The position numbers and the translations under genes are program-made. The notes below the pieces were generated by a model. The model searched no databases. It was not told the origin of the DNA and saw nothing but the letters and a program-made list of their open reading frames with translations. Of a stretch of 64,000 nucleotides of DNA, positions 23,780 to 33,118 are shown piece after piece. Source of the stretch: Mariluticola halotolerans (GTDB lineage Bacteria; Pseudomonadota; Alphaproteobacteria; Rhizobiales; Devosiaceae); the NCBI RefSeq assembly GCF_021611515.1, contig NZ_CP090960.1:1116001-1180000 (forward strand). The letters run 5' to 3'. The stretch's first letter is position 1; each line of letters begins with the position of its first letter.

Positions 23780-25424
23780 AAAGTGCCTCCTTGAACGGCG
23801 CGTCACCCAGCCGGCGAACAGCTGCAATGAAGCTTTCATCCCGGCTGGTACGGGCGGCCAGATAGGTATCGACCAGTTTTTCAATGGCGCCGGGCACTTC
23901 TTCAGCAACAAAGCCGCGTCCCAGAATATTGCCAACTGCCGCATCTTCCGTGGCGTCGCCGCCCAGCGTGATCTGATAGAGTTCGGTGCCCTTCTTCTCC
24001 ACGCCGAGAATGCCGATATGGCCGACATGGTGATGGCCACAGGCGTTGATGCAGCCCGAAATCTTGATCTTGAGCTCGCCGATTTCCTTTTGCCGTTCCG
24101 GCGCGCTGAACTTGCGCGAAATTTCCTGGGCAATCGGGATGGAGCGGGCATTGGCCAGAGCGCAGAAATCCAGCCCCGGGCAGGTAATCATGTCCGAAAT
24201 CTCGCCGATATTGCCATCGGCCAGATTTGCCCTCACCAGCGCGTCATAGACCAGGCGCAGCTCGCCAATGGCGACATGCGGCAGAACAAGGTTCTGCTCG
24301 TGAGTTACGCGCAGTTCGTCGGCGCTGTAGCGCTCGGCGATATCGGCGATGGCGTCCATTTGCGCATCGCTGGCATCACCCGGCGCCCCGCCAATCGGCT
24401 TAAGTGACACGGTGACACTGGTATAGCCGATCTGCTTGTGCGGATGGGTGTTGTTCTCGATGAAGCGGGCGAAAGACGGGTCCGTCAAACGGATTGCTTC
24501 GAGATCAAACGCTGTCGGGCCGGAATTGGCGAACTGGGGCGGCGCGAAATAGGTGGTGATCCGGTCCAGCTCTTCCTGCGGCAAGGTGAGGACGCCGCCA
24601 CGAATTTCGGCAAACTCCTGCTCAACCTGCCCCTTGATGACCTCAAGTCCCTCTTCGTGCACCAATATCTTGATGCGGGCCTTGAACTTGTTGTCGCGGC
24701 GGCCATAGCGGTTATAGACGCGCAGAATGCTTTCCAGATAGGCCAGCAAATGCTCATGCGGCACAAAGCCGTTGATCAGCTTGGCGACCATGGGCGTGCG
24801 GCCAAGGCCACCGCCGACATAGACAGCCCAGCCGATATCGCCATTGGGATTGGTTTGCGCCATAAGCCCGATATCATGGAACTTGATCGCCGCCCGGTCG
24901 TTCGGCGAACCGGTAATGGCGATCTTGAACTTGCGCGGCAGATAAGTGAATTCGGGATGGATCGAGGACCATTGCCGGATGATTTCGGCAACCGGGCGCG
25001 GATCGAGAATTTCATCAGCGGCGGCACCGGCAAACTGGTCGGTGGTCACGTTGCGAATGCAATTGCCCGAGGTCTGCAATGAATGCATTTCCACCGAGGC
25101 CAGTTCGTCAAGAATGAGCGGCACGTCCTTGAGACGCGGCCAGTTGAACTGGATATTCTGCCGGGTGGTGAAATGGCCATAGCCGCGATCATAGGTGCGG
25201 GCAATATGGGCCAGCTTGCGCATCTGCTTTGAACTGAGCGTGCCATAAGGCACAGCGATCCGCAGCATATAGGCGTGCAATTGCAGATAAAGCCCGTTCA
25301 TCAGCCGCAAGGGGCGGAACTGGTCTTCATTGAGTTCGCCGTTCAGCCGGCGGACCACCTGATCCCGGAACTGCTCGACCCGGCCCGCGACAAAAGCCGC
25401 GTCGAATTCATCATAACGATACAT
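23766..25424 (-). CDS. cysI: Assimilatory sulfite reductase hemoprotein (nitrite/sulfite reductase family) CysI
   Basis: Catalyses six-electron reduction of sulfite to sulfide with siroheme and a [4Fe-4S] cluster. The 552-residue product has the two cluster motifs TCPGLDFC and GCINACGHHHVGHIGI, plus the substrate-binding TTRQNIQFNWP and SGNCIRNVTTDQ. A CysJ flavoprotein gene is absent; the downstream FNR and ferredoxin suggest a ferredoxin-dependent enzyme. ATG 25424 (MYRYDEFDAAFV) has GAGG upstream and is preferred over the longer frame to 25550. It overlaps DUF2849 by 14 nt and cysH by 14 nt, indicating tight coupling. Confidence 0.93.
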   Translation of the reverse strand: MYRYDEFDAAFVAGRVEQFRDQVVRRLNGELNEDQFRPLRLMNGLYLQLHAYMLRIAVPYGTLSSKQMRKLAHIARTYDRGYGHFTTRQNIQFNWPRLKDVPLILDELASVEMHSLQTSGNCIRNVTTDQFAGAAADEILDPRPVAEIIRQWSSIHPEFTYLPRKFKIAITGSPNDRAAIKFHDIGLMAQTNPNGDIGWAVYVGGGLGRTPMVAKLINGFVPHEHLLAYLESILRVYNRYGRRDNKFKARIKILVHEEGLEVIKGQVEQEFAEIRGGVLTLPQEELDRITTYFAPPQFANSGPTAFDLEAIRLTDPSFARFIENNTHPHKQIGYTSVTVSLKPIGGAPGDASDAQMDAIADIAERYSADELRVTHEQNLVLPHVAIGELRLVYDALVRANLADGNIGEISDMITCPGLDFCALANARSIPIAQEISRKFSAPERQKEIGELKIKISGCINACGHHHVGHIGILGVEKKGTELYQITLGGDATEDAAVGNILGRGFVAEEVPGAIEKLVDTYLAARTSRDESFIAAVRRLGDAPFKEALYGAS

Positions 25425-25722
25425 GACCGTCCTCTCCAAGTTCCTGGCGTTCGGGACCATAAGGGGCCGTTGGGCCTTCAGCGCGAATACGCTCGCGCAA
25501 GCGGTTGGGCACGATCTTGCCGTCCACGATCTCGATTTTCTCGATTTCAATGCTGACCAGCCGGCCCGTCGCCTTGGCAGCTTCGATCACCGCGTCGCGT
25601 GCCGCATCATCGGAGAATAACCGCGCCTTTTGCAGATCCATCTGCCAACGCCCTGCCCCGTCCACATAGACGGCGGCACCGCTGACCACTTCATTTGCTG
25701 TGAGAATTTCCATTGGCCTCAT
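25411..25722 (-). CDS. DUF2849 protein of the sulfite reductase operon
   Basis: A 103-residue protein of a family found almost only between siroheme synthase and sulfite reductase genes of alphaproteobacteria. Visible: ILTANEVVSGAAVYVDGAGRWQMDLQKARLF, then a helix and a C-terminal PNRLRERIRAEGPTAPYG segment. No cofactor motif. Its start overlaps the cysG stop as ATGA and its end overlaps the cysI start. The function is unknown; a role in siroheme insertion or CysI assembly would fit the context but is a guess. Confidence 0.85.
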   Translation of the reverse strand: MRPMEILTANEVVSGAAVYVDGAGRWQMDLQKARLFSDDAARDAVIEAAKATGRLVSIEIEKIEIVDGKIVPNRLRERIRAEGPTAPYGPERQELGEDGHVSL

Positions 25723-27119
25723 GCAACCCTAACCTGTTGTTCAACGAGCGGCACCGCATCTGCCCAGTCGCCGCGCGACACGGCCTCGCCAATCAGAATA
25801 ATCGCCGGTCCCTCGACCAGCTCGAATGTGTCCAGCCGCAAATCTTCCAGCGAACCGGCATATAACTGTTTGTCGGCCCGGCCAGCATTGACCACAACGC
25901 CGACCGGCGTATTGGCCTCAAGGCCTGCCTTGATCAGCTTGCCGGCAATGTCAGCGGCAATCGACTTGCCCATATAAAGACCAAGGGTGATCCCCTGCCG
26001 CGCCAGCGTGACCCAGTGCTGCAGTTCCGCATTATCGGCCCCGTGCGCCGTTGCCACCACAAAGCCGCTGGCGACCTTGCGCAATGTGACCGGGGTGGCG
26101 CTGTCGGCAGCAGCGGCGAGCGCTGAGGTGATGCCCGGCACAATGGCATAGGCAATGTCTGCCTTGCGCAGCGCGGCGATTTCCTCGCCAGCACGGCCAA
26201 AGATCATGGGATCACCGGATTTCAGCCGGGCGACCTTCTTGCCCTCGCGCGCCAGACGCACCAGCAATGCGTTGATTTGCGCCTGGGTGAAAGAATGATG
26301 TCCCTTGGCCTTGCCCACCTTGACCCGTTCCGCATCCCGCCGGCCCATTTCGACCACCGCATCGGGCACCAACTGGTCATGCACGATCACATCGGCCTGT
26401 TGCAGAAGGCGCTGGGCGCGCAGGGTCAGCAGATCTTCAGCCCCCGGCCCCGCCCCGATCAGCCAGACAATGCCCGCTTCGTCATCAGCTGCGGCATGGC
26501 GGTCAAGCAGGCCAACGGCCTCGCGCCAGGCGTCGGACACGCCCAGATCAAGCGCGCTTTCAACGGCGGGCGAGGTCACCAGTTCCTCATAATAGCGCCG
26601 CCGCCGGGGTCCTTCGGGCAATATGGCCGAGACGCGCTCGCGCAAGCTGCCGGCCAGTTTTGCAAGTGGGCCGAGGTTGGGGCTCAACAAGGCTTCGATT
26701 TTGGCGCGCACAAGGCGCGCCAGCACCGGGGCATCGCCCTCGGATGAAATGGCAATGGACAGCGGGGCGCGGTCGATAATGGCAGGGGTGAAGAAATCGC
26801 ACTCATGCGGCACGTCGACCACATTGAGCGGCACACCGGCCTGACGGGCGGCAATCTTGGCGGCGGCGCCATCGGGACCGTGATCGGCCACAAAGACCAT
26901 CGCCGCCCCCTCAAGATCGAGCACGTCGAATGCGCGGGCAATAAGTGTGACCGGCAAACCGCTGAAATCCACCTCAACCGCACGGGTGACGATGACCACA
27001 TCGGCGGAGGTTTTGACCGCAAGCCGTGCCTTGTTCAGCGCTTCATCGCCGCCGCCAACAATGACGATGCGCCGATTTTGTACCTTCAAAGACACCGGAA
27101 ATGTATTGAGAGCGCCCAT
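25719..27119 (-). CDS. cysG: Siroheme synthase CysG
   Basis: Trifunctional enzyme that makes siroheme from uroporphyrinogen III. The N-terminal half (residues 1-about 210) is the precorrin-2 dehydrogenase/ferrochelatase: RRIVIVGGGDEALNKARL is the NAD motif and APLSIAISSEGDAPVLARLVRAKIEALL follows. The C-terminal half is the SAM-dependent uroporphyrinogen methyltransferase: VWLIGAGPGAEDLLTLRA, VHDQLV, RLKSGDPMIFGRAGEE, VPGITSA. 466 residues from ATG 27119, which follows AAGG at 7 nt; a TTG at 27146 is less likely. First gene of the cys gene train. Confidence 0.93.
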   Translation of the reverse strand: MGALNTFPVSLKVQNRRIVIVGGGDEALNKARLAVKTSADVVIVTRAVEVDFSGLPVTLIARAFDVLDLEGAAMVFVADHGPDGAAAKIAARQAGVPLNVVDVPHECDFFTPAIIDRAPLSIAISSEGDAPVLARLVRAKIEALLSPNLGPLAKLAGSLRERVSAILPEGPRRRRYYEELVTSPAVESALDLGVSDAWREAVGLLDRHAAADDEAGIVWLIGAGPGAEDLLTLRAQRLLQQADVIVHDQLVPDAVVEMGRRDAERVKVGKAKGHHSFTQAQINALLVRLAREGKKVARLKSGDPMIFGRAGEEIAALRKADIAYAIVPGITSALAAAADSATPVTLRKVASGFVVATAHGADNAELQHWVTLARQGITLGLYMGKSIAADIAGKLIKAGLEANTPVGVVVNAGRADKQLYAGSLEDLRLDTFELVEGPAIILIGEAVSRGDWADAVPLVEQQVRVA

Positions 27120-27320
27120 TGCACACCTTCCAATCAAGATGTGCAAAAATAAGCTAATGGCCTGCCATCAACAAGGCGTTGAAAATCAATCGCTTTTATA
27201 TTTCCCGTGCCGAGCGCGCCTTAGAAAGCGAACGGTGCACAACGGCATGTGCCAGCGAAATGATTGCGTGATTTGGCATCTGGTTGGAAATTTCACGCCG
27301 GTGTTCGCAGTGTCAGGTGC

Positions 27321-27659
<339 letters not shown>

Positions 27660-27693
27660 CTACACGATGGCATATAGCCATTCAGTCCGTGCG

Positions 27694-27716
27694 GGGCAAG
27701 GCGGCCGCCCCGCGAC
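27694..27716. other. Inverted repeat between the ferredoxin and Hpt genes
   Basis: GCGGGG near 27691-27696 pairs with CCCCGC near 27708-27713 around an 11-nt GC-rich loop. It lies downstream of the Hpt gene on the minus strand. No T-run; otherwise nothing recognisable in 27642-27789. Confidence 0.3.
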
Positions 27717-27789
27717 GCTGCCGCACACCCGCGAACAGCGGTGTTGAACCGCCCTTCCTGTCCGGCGGTCCGTTTGGCGGCCTTGACGA

Positions 27790-28191
27790 TCAGTCTTGCA
27801 GCAGTTCGGCGATGAACAGGTGCACTTCCTCAACGGCAAAGCCGATATCGGCCACCGTCTCGTCGGCGACTGCACCGGTATCGCGAAATTCAGCTTCAGC
27901 GGCCACGGCCAGCCCGGCGATGCCATTGGCACCAACACCGGCGGAAGCGCCCTTTAGCGAATGCAAAGCCAGCTTGATTTCATCAGGTGACTGGGCGTTG
28001 CGAAGACGCAGCAAATAGGTTTTTGCACCCTGATCAAAAATTCTGAGCACCTCATGCTCAAGGCCCCGATCCCCCAGCGTTTGCCGGGCCAGATGCACCA
28101 GATCGATTACCCGTTGCCCCGCCGGGCGCTCGATCTGCCCCTCGTGTGAAGGTGCTGAAGCTGTCCGTGCCACTCTCGTTCCCCTACTCAT
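27790..28191 (-). CDS. Hpt domain phosphotransfer protein
   Basis: A 133-residue protein whose C-terminal 100 residues form a histidine phosphotransfer domain: LALHSLKGASAGVGANGIAGLAVAAEAEFRD, with phosphorylatable His77 and the following KG. It would relay phosphate between a hybrid histidine kinase and a response regulator; no such partner is encoded in the window. It is not ChpT-like. It is divergent from the GPR-like giant gene, and the 323-bp space between them contains a perfect CtrA-type box. Confidence 0.85.
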   Translation of the reverse strand: MSRGTRVARTASAPSHEGQIERPAGQRVIDLVHLARQTLGDRGLEHEVLRIFDQGAKTYLLRLRNAQSPDEIKLALHSLKGASAGVGANGIAGLAVAAEAEFRDTGAVADETVADIGFAVEEVHLFIAELLQD

Positions 28192-28306
28192 TTACAAAGG
28201 ACCACTGGTCCTGTGGATAATTCTACGACCAGTTGGGTGAACACGGTCTTAAGCTTGCCAGGGGGTGATTTATCCCCTTCAATCAGCATTAACCGCCTTG
28301 CCAAAT

Positions 28307-28321
28307 TAACGGGTTTTTAAT
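28307..28321. promoter_or_regulatory. CtrA-type box between the Hpt and GPR-like genes
   Basis: Exact TTAA-N7-TTAA (TTAA 28307-28310, spacer CGGGTTT, TTAA 28318-28321), with additional TTAA at 28290-28293 and 28328-28331. The rest of 28192-28514 shows no ORF and no strong hairpin. The box lies 194 bp before the giant gene and 116 bp before the Hpt gene, so it could serve either. Confidence 0.55.
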
Positions 28322-28514
28322 AAAGATTAAGCCTGAGGCGGTGCTACTTGTAGAACTGTGAGTACCAGCGCACGGCGGCGCGGGTTGAGGGTCACTTTCG
28401 GGGGCAAATTGCAATTCCGGGGTGGCATGGTTGAGAGGCCATGTGGTTTATCGCCATAACTCTATCCTTGCTGCCATCAGGCCAAATTTAGCCTAGGCGA
28501 GAGTTGTAAAGAGT

Positions 28515-31500
28515 ATGGCGAATAAATCAGAATCCTCCGCTAATGATCCGGCTGCATTGGCATTCTCTGCGGTTGAAAATGCCTTGAGAGATTCAGTTTT
28601 CAGCATTGATGAGCCCGAGCGGGCACCCGGCAAAAGCAAGGCGCCACGCGCCGCTGCCCCTGCGGAACGCTCTCGCGCTGCAGAAAAAATCGCCAATCAG
28701 GCCAGCGCTCCGGCGAATGATGACCGGTTCCCCTCTTCCAAACTCATGCAGTCCATGCAGTCGCGCGCCTCGACCGCGCCGATCTGGATTGCACTGCTCG
28801 TCTCGGCGATCTGGGTTGCCGCTATCGGCTATATCGGCGCCTTGCGCTTTGGCGACCAGCTGGCACGGCCCAATCAGTGGGGCGTATTCGTTACCACCGC
28901 AGACTTTGCCGGCATGCTGGCCATTGCCGCCCTGCCCGTTCTCGGCTTTTTTGCCGTGGCGGTTCTTGCGCGCCGTGCGCAGGACCTGCGCATTGCCGCC
29001 GCTTCCATGACCCAGGCCGCTATCCGGCTGGCCGAGCCGGAAACCACAGCCGCCGACAAGGTTGCCTCGGTTGGCCAGGCCGTGCGCCGTGAAGTGAACG
29101 CGCTGGGCGACGGGCTGGAACGCGCGCTGTCGCGCGCCGGTGAGCTTGAAGTGATGGTGCACAATGAGGTGACCTCGCTGGAGCGCACCTATTCCGACAA
29201 TGAAATCCGCTTGCGCAGCCTTATTCAGGAACTTGCCGCACAGCGCGAATCCGTCATCACCAATTCCGACCGTGTGCGTGAGGCGATCATTGAAGCGCAT
29301 ACGCTGATGGTTGAGGATATCGACAAGGCCGGTGCAAAACTGTCCGGCACGATTGTCGACCGTGGCGAGGAAGTGCGGAACACCGTCAATTCCGCGACAG
29401 AAACCCTCAACATGGCCTTTGACAGCCGTTCCGAGAAATTTGTGTCGCTTGTGGACAACCGCACCACCGACCTGTTGAGCGCCATGGACACGAGCGCCGA
29501 ACGGCTCAACACCACATTCGACGACCGCGCGACAATGGTTGAAGACGCCTTTGACAAGCGCACCGGCGCTTTGGCCAATGTGCTTGAAGAGCGGATCAAC
29601 CTTTTGACCGAGGAACTGGACAGCCGTGCCATCTCCATGGCCCAGTCGATCGACCAGAAGACCTCGACCCTGGCCAATTCGCTGAAAGAAGGCGGCTCGA
29701 TCATCATTGGCGAGCTGGAAAGCCGTGGCTATGCCATGAACGGCGCGCTGGAAGCGGTTGGCTCGCGCATTGTCAACGATATCGGCAGCCGTGCGGATTC
29801 TGCGGAAACCGCTTTGAGCAGCATTGCCGATCGTCTCGACGAGAACATGTCGATCAAGCTCAACGCGCTCGACAGCCGCCTGCAGACGACGCTGCTGGAA
29901 ATCGGCGGCGCGATGGACGAGACCACCGAGAAGGCCAGCGCCACGCTGACCCAGGCTGGCGTGCAGACCCTGCAGCAGCTTGGTGCCCGTATCGAGGAAG
30001 TTTCACTGGTCATCGATTCCCGCCTGCAGGAAGTCGACGGTGTTGTGGGCGACAAGGGCGAACGCATTATCGAAGCGCTCAACAATCACACCAGCCGTTT
30101 CTCCTCGAGCGCCAATGTGCTTGAGAACGCGCTGGACGAGAAAACCGCCAAGCTGGAAACCACCCTTACCGACAAGACCGAACGTTTGGGCACGGTGCTG
30201 GGCGAGCAGACCGAGCGGATGGGCAATCTGCTGGACCAGAATGCTGAAGCGCTGGAAAACCGGCTGGTTGCACGCACCGAGGGCATGGAAGCAGCCTTCA
30301 CCGCCAGCACCGGCAAGCTGGAAGAGGTCATCAAGACCCAGTCCACCGAAATCAATGGCGAGATTGCCGCGCGGACAAAAGAATTCGCCGAAAAGCTGGG
30401 CACACGCAGCCAGCAGCTTTCCGAGGCGATGAGCACCCGCACCCGCGAATTCGGCGATGTGCTGAGCGATCGCACGCAGAAGCTTTCGGATGTTCTGGAA
30501 ACCCGGACCAACGAATTTGGCACAACCCTGTCGAGCCGTACCGAAAGCATGGCTGAAGCGCTGGCCAGCGAAACCCAGAAAATGGCGGCACAGATCGAGC
30601 AGAGCTCGGGCGCGCTCAGCGAAAATATCAGCAGCCATACCCAGGATATCGCCCAGATCATTGATGCCCAGGGCCAGACGGTTCAGTCCCGTGTCGACGA
30701 CGCCATGCGCTCGGTTACCGAGACCATGGACAGCCGCGCCAGCCACGTGTCGGCCATCATCACCTCGAAGATTGCCGAGGTGAACGAGAGCATCGGCAAC
30801 GAGGTCGACAGTGCCGTCAACCGCCTGTCGGACGCAGAATCCGGCGTGACCGCCCGGATCGATTCCGCTGCCGGCAATATTGCCGAGAGCGCAGAACAGG
30901 CTGCCGGCCTGATCGAGACCGGTGTCGACAAGGCCCGTCAGTCGATCAAGGATATGGTCGACGAGCGTCTGGGCACCCTGCCCGAGGCCATCACGGCACG
31001 CGCCGACATTACGGCAGATCGTCTGTCTGCCCTCAACGAGAGCATTCACTCGACATTGCAGCAGTCAATGTCCGAACTGGAGGCCAGTGCCGACCAGATC
31101 GAGGAAACCATTGGATCACGCATTGCCAGCGCATCGCTGACCATTTCCACCGATGTGGAACAGACAGCAGCGCGCATGGATGTGGCCGTGCGCTCCGCCC
31201 TTGGCCAGATTCGCGAAGCGTCCAAGCATATCGAAGACCTGGTGGAAGTGCGGGCGCTGGAGACTGCCAACAAGCTCGGCGAAAAGGTCGAGGACATGAA
31301 CCGGACGCTCAGCGAGCACACGGACAACTTCTCCTCGCTGATCACAACACGGTCCAGCGAGCTGGAAAACGCCCTGCGCAGCCATGGCAATATCCTGCGC
31401 GAAGCCTTGACCGAGAATGCCCGCGAATCCGAAGAGATCATGGCGGCTTCCTCGTCGCGCATCCTCACGGACGTCAATGGTGCCCTCAAAAACCTCAACG

Positions 31501-33008
31501 AAGGCAACCTGCTGCTGCAGCGGGTGCTGGAAACATCAACCAGCAATCTGGCCACGCTGGAAAGCTCGGTTTCGGGCCACACCACGGCCTATGCCGAAAC
31601 CGTTCGCGATGCCGTCGCCTCGACCGAACAGGCCGGCCAGCTGGTTTCGCGCCATGTCGGCGCCTTGCAGACGACCATCGAGAGCATGGTCAGCGAGTTC
31701 GGCAGCATTCTGGGCAATCTCGACACCGAGACAGCCAATATCAACAATGCGGCCGACGCTTTGACCAATGCGGGCAATTTCACCATCGACACGCTGGAAA
31801 ACCGGCGCGATGCCATGGAAGCCTTGGTGCAGAGCTTTACCGGACGTGCCGACGAAGTGGACGAGCGCATGCGCTCCTTCGCCCAGTCGATCTCGGATAC
31901 GGTCAACGAAACCGAACGTCGCCTGATCGTGGCGCGCCGGGCCATGGAAGAGGCGCTCAATTCGACCGCCGACACCGTCACCGGGCGGCTTGACGATATC
32001 ACCCACACCGCCAGCGCACAGGGCCAGCGGGCGGGGGAAGAGGTTCGTCAGATCCAGCAGGCATTGCTGGCTGAAATGCAGAGCGCATTTGAAGCGGCGA
32101 CCTCACGCTTCACCGAAACCGCTGAAGCCATGCGCCTCACTGCCGGTCAGGTTGGGCATGAACTGGAAGCGACCCGCTCCGAACTGCAGCGCGGTGTGAT
32201 GGAACTGCCCGAGGAAACCCGGGCCAGCGCCGCCGCCATGCGCCGCGTGGTTGCCGAACAGATCGAGGCGCTCAACGAGCTCAATTCCATCGTTCGTTCG
32301 CAGCCGGGCACACATGATGTGAGCAGCCGCCGCCGTCCGCAGCAACAGCAAGCTGCACAGCCGCAGCGTTCCCAGCCGCGTTATGAGCAGCCGCAGGCAG
32401 AGCCTGTGCGCCACGAAGAACCGCAGCAGCGGGCGCCCGAACCCCGGCAGGAGCAGGCACGCCGTCCGGCCCCTGCCCGGCAGGTTGCCCCTGAAGTTGA
32501 GGACCGTTCAACTGCCGTTGCCGCGCTGATGCGCCCGCAACAGGCTGAACCGGCCCAGCAGCAGCGGGCCCCCGGCACGATGCGTGACGAGGCACCGAAT
32601 GGCAGCTGGTTGCGTGACGTCCTGCGCAATGCCTCGGCCAAGCAACAGGCGGGTGCGTCCACCCAGCGCAGCTTCAGCCTCAGCAATCTGACGGAAGAAG
32701 TTGCCCGGGCCATGGACGAGAATTCGCTTCTGGAAGCCTGGCAGCGCTATCGTTCCGGCGAGTCCAATGTGTTCTCACGCCGCATCTACACGCTGACCGG
32801 CCAGGGCACCTATGACGAAGTGCGCAAGAAACTGCAGCGCGATGCCGATTTTGCTGAGACCGCTGCGGCCTATATGGATGAGTTCGAGCAGTTGCTGACC
32901 AATGCCGCGGCGGACCCGCGGGCAGCGGTGACGGTACAGGATCACCTGACATCGGATCGCGGCAAGGTTTACACCATGCTCGCCCATGCCAGCGGCCGGT
33001 TGAACTAG
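28515..33008 (+). CDS. Giant coiled-coil membrane protein, probable growth-pole-ring protein (GPR/RgsE-like)
   Basis: A 1497-residue protein. Residues 1-85 are cytoplasmic and charged; two transmembrane helices follow (about 88-109 and 129-151), giving an inner-membrane hairpin. About 1100 residues of near-continuous amphipathic, apolipoprotein/kinesin-like repeats come next (units such as ...ERLNTTFDDRATMVEDAFDKRTGAL..), then a Q/P-rich linker (about 1265-1370) and a compact C-terminal domain (about 1390-1497, EEVARAMDENSLLEAWQRYRSGE). This order, and annotation of relatives as apolipoprotein A1/A4/E-like, fit GPR of Agrobacterium and RgsE of Sinorhizobium, which form a ring at the growing pole. 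The identification is inference; only two cysteine-free features, the TM pair and repeats, are directly visible. Confidence 0.75.
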   Translation: MANKSESSANDPAALAFSAVENALRDSVFSIDEPERAPGKSKAPRAAAPAERSRAAEKIANQASAPANDDRFPSSKLMQSMQSRASTAPIWIALLVSAIWVAAIGYIGALRFGDQLARPNQWGVFVTTADFAGMLAIAALPVLGFFAVAVLARRAQDLRIAAASMTQAAIRLAEPETTAADKVASVGQAVRREVNALGDGLERALSRAGELEVMVHNEVTSLERTYSDNEIRLRSLIQELAAQRESVITNSDRVREAIIEAHTLMVEDIDKAGAKLSGTIVDRGEEVRNTVNSATETLNMAFDSRSEKFVSLVDNRTTDLLSAMDTSAERLNTTFDDRATMVEDAFDKRTGALANVLEERINLLTEELDSRAISMAQSIDQKTSTLANSLKEGGSIIIGELESRGYAMNGALEAVGSRIVNDIGSRADSAETALSSIADRLDENMSIKLNALDSRLQTTLLEIGGAMDETTEKASATLTQAGVQTLQQLGARIEEVSLVIDSRLQEVDGVVGDKGERIIEALNNHTSRFSSSANVLENALDEKTAKLETTLTDKTERLGTVLGEQTERMGNLLDQNAEALENRLVARTEGMEAAFTASTGKLEEVIKTQSTEINGEIAARTKEFAEKLGTRSQQLSEAMSTRTREFGDVLSDRTQKLSDVLETRTNEFGTTLSSRTESMAEALASETQKMAAQIEQSSGALSENISSHTQDIAQIIDAQGQTVQSRVDDAMRSVTETMDSRASHVSAIITSKIAEVNESIGNEVDSAVNRLSDAESGVTARIDSAAGNIAESAEQAAGLIETGVDKARQSIKDMVDERLGTLPEAITARADITADRLSALNESIHSTLQQSMSELEASADQIEETIGSRIASASLTISTDVEQTAARMDVAVRSALGQIREASKHIEDLVEVRALETANKLGEKVEDMNRTLSEHTDNFSSLITTRSSELENALRSHGNILREALTENARESEEIMAASSSRILTDVNGALKNLNEGNLLLQRVLETSTSNLATLESSVSGHTTAYAETVRDAVASTEQAGQLVSRHVGALQTTIESMVSEFGSILGNLDTETANINNAADALTNAGNFTIDTLENRRDAMEALVQSFTGRADEVDERMRSFAQSISDTVNETERRLIVARRAMEEALNSTADTVTGRLDDITHTASAQGQRAGEEVRQIQQALLAEMQSAFEAATSRFTETAEAMRLTAGQVGHELEATRSELQRGVMELPEETRASAAAMRRVVAEQIEALNELNSIVRSQPGTHDVSSRRRPQQQQAAQPQRSQPRYEQPQAEPVRHEEPQQRAPEPRQEQARRPAPARQVAPEVEDRSTAVAALMRPQQAEPAQQQRAPGTMRDEAPNGSWLRDVLRNASAKQQAGASTQRSFSLSNLTEEVARAMDENSLLEAWQRYRSGESNVFSRRIYTLTGQGTYDEVRKKLQRDADFAETAAAYMDEFEQLLTNAAADPRAAVTVQDHLTSDRGKVYTMLAHASGRLN

Positions 33009-33015
33009 GCACAAC

Positions 33016-33037
33016 GCCGGGGCACCCTCCCCGGCGC
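33016..33037 (+). terminator. Hairpin after the GPR-like gene
   Basis: CGCCGGGG (33016-33023) / CCCCGGCG (33030-33037), 6-nt loop, no T-run; a weak terminator followed by a second hairpin. Confidence 0.5.
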
Positions 33038-33084
33038 ACTGGAATTTAGTACGGGCCGTGGCCCACCTCCAAAGTAGTAGACCG

Positions 33085-33118
33085 GTGGCCCCGCATGCTT
33101 AATCTGCGGGGCCACTTT
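33085..33118 (+). terminator. Second hairpin after the GPR-like gene, overlapping the MFS stop codon
   Basis: 11-bp perfect stem GTGGCCCCGCA (33085-33095) / TGCGGGGCCAC (33105-33115) with TTT after it. The loop includes the stop codon of the convergent MFS gene. Confidence 0.6.

Noticed and set aside
22496-24151. Longer version of the CysH-DUF934 protein starting at 24151
   Set aside because: The first 124 residues are Arg/Ser-rich out-of-frame translation of cysI; ATG 23779 has a perfect AAGGAGG site.
28515-33008. Reading the repeat-rich giant gene as a surface adhesin or secreted repeat protein
   Set aside because: No signal peptide for export; two internal TM helices with long cytoplasmic-type coiled coil fit an inner-membrane scaffold instead.
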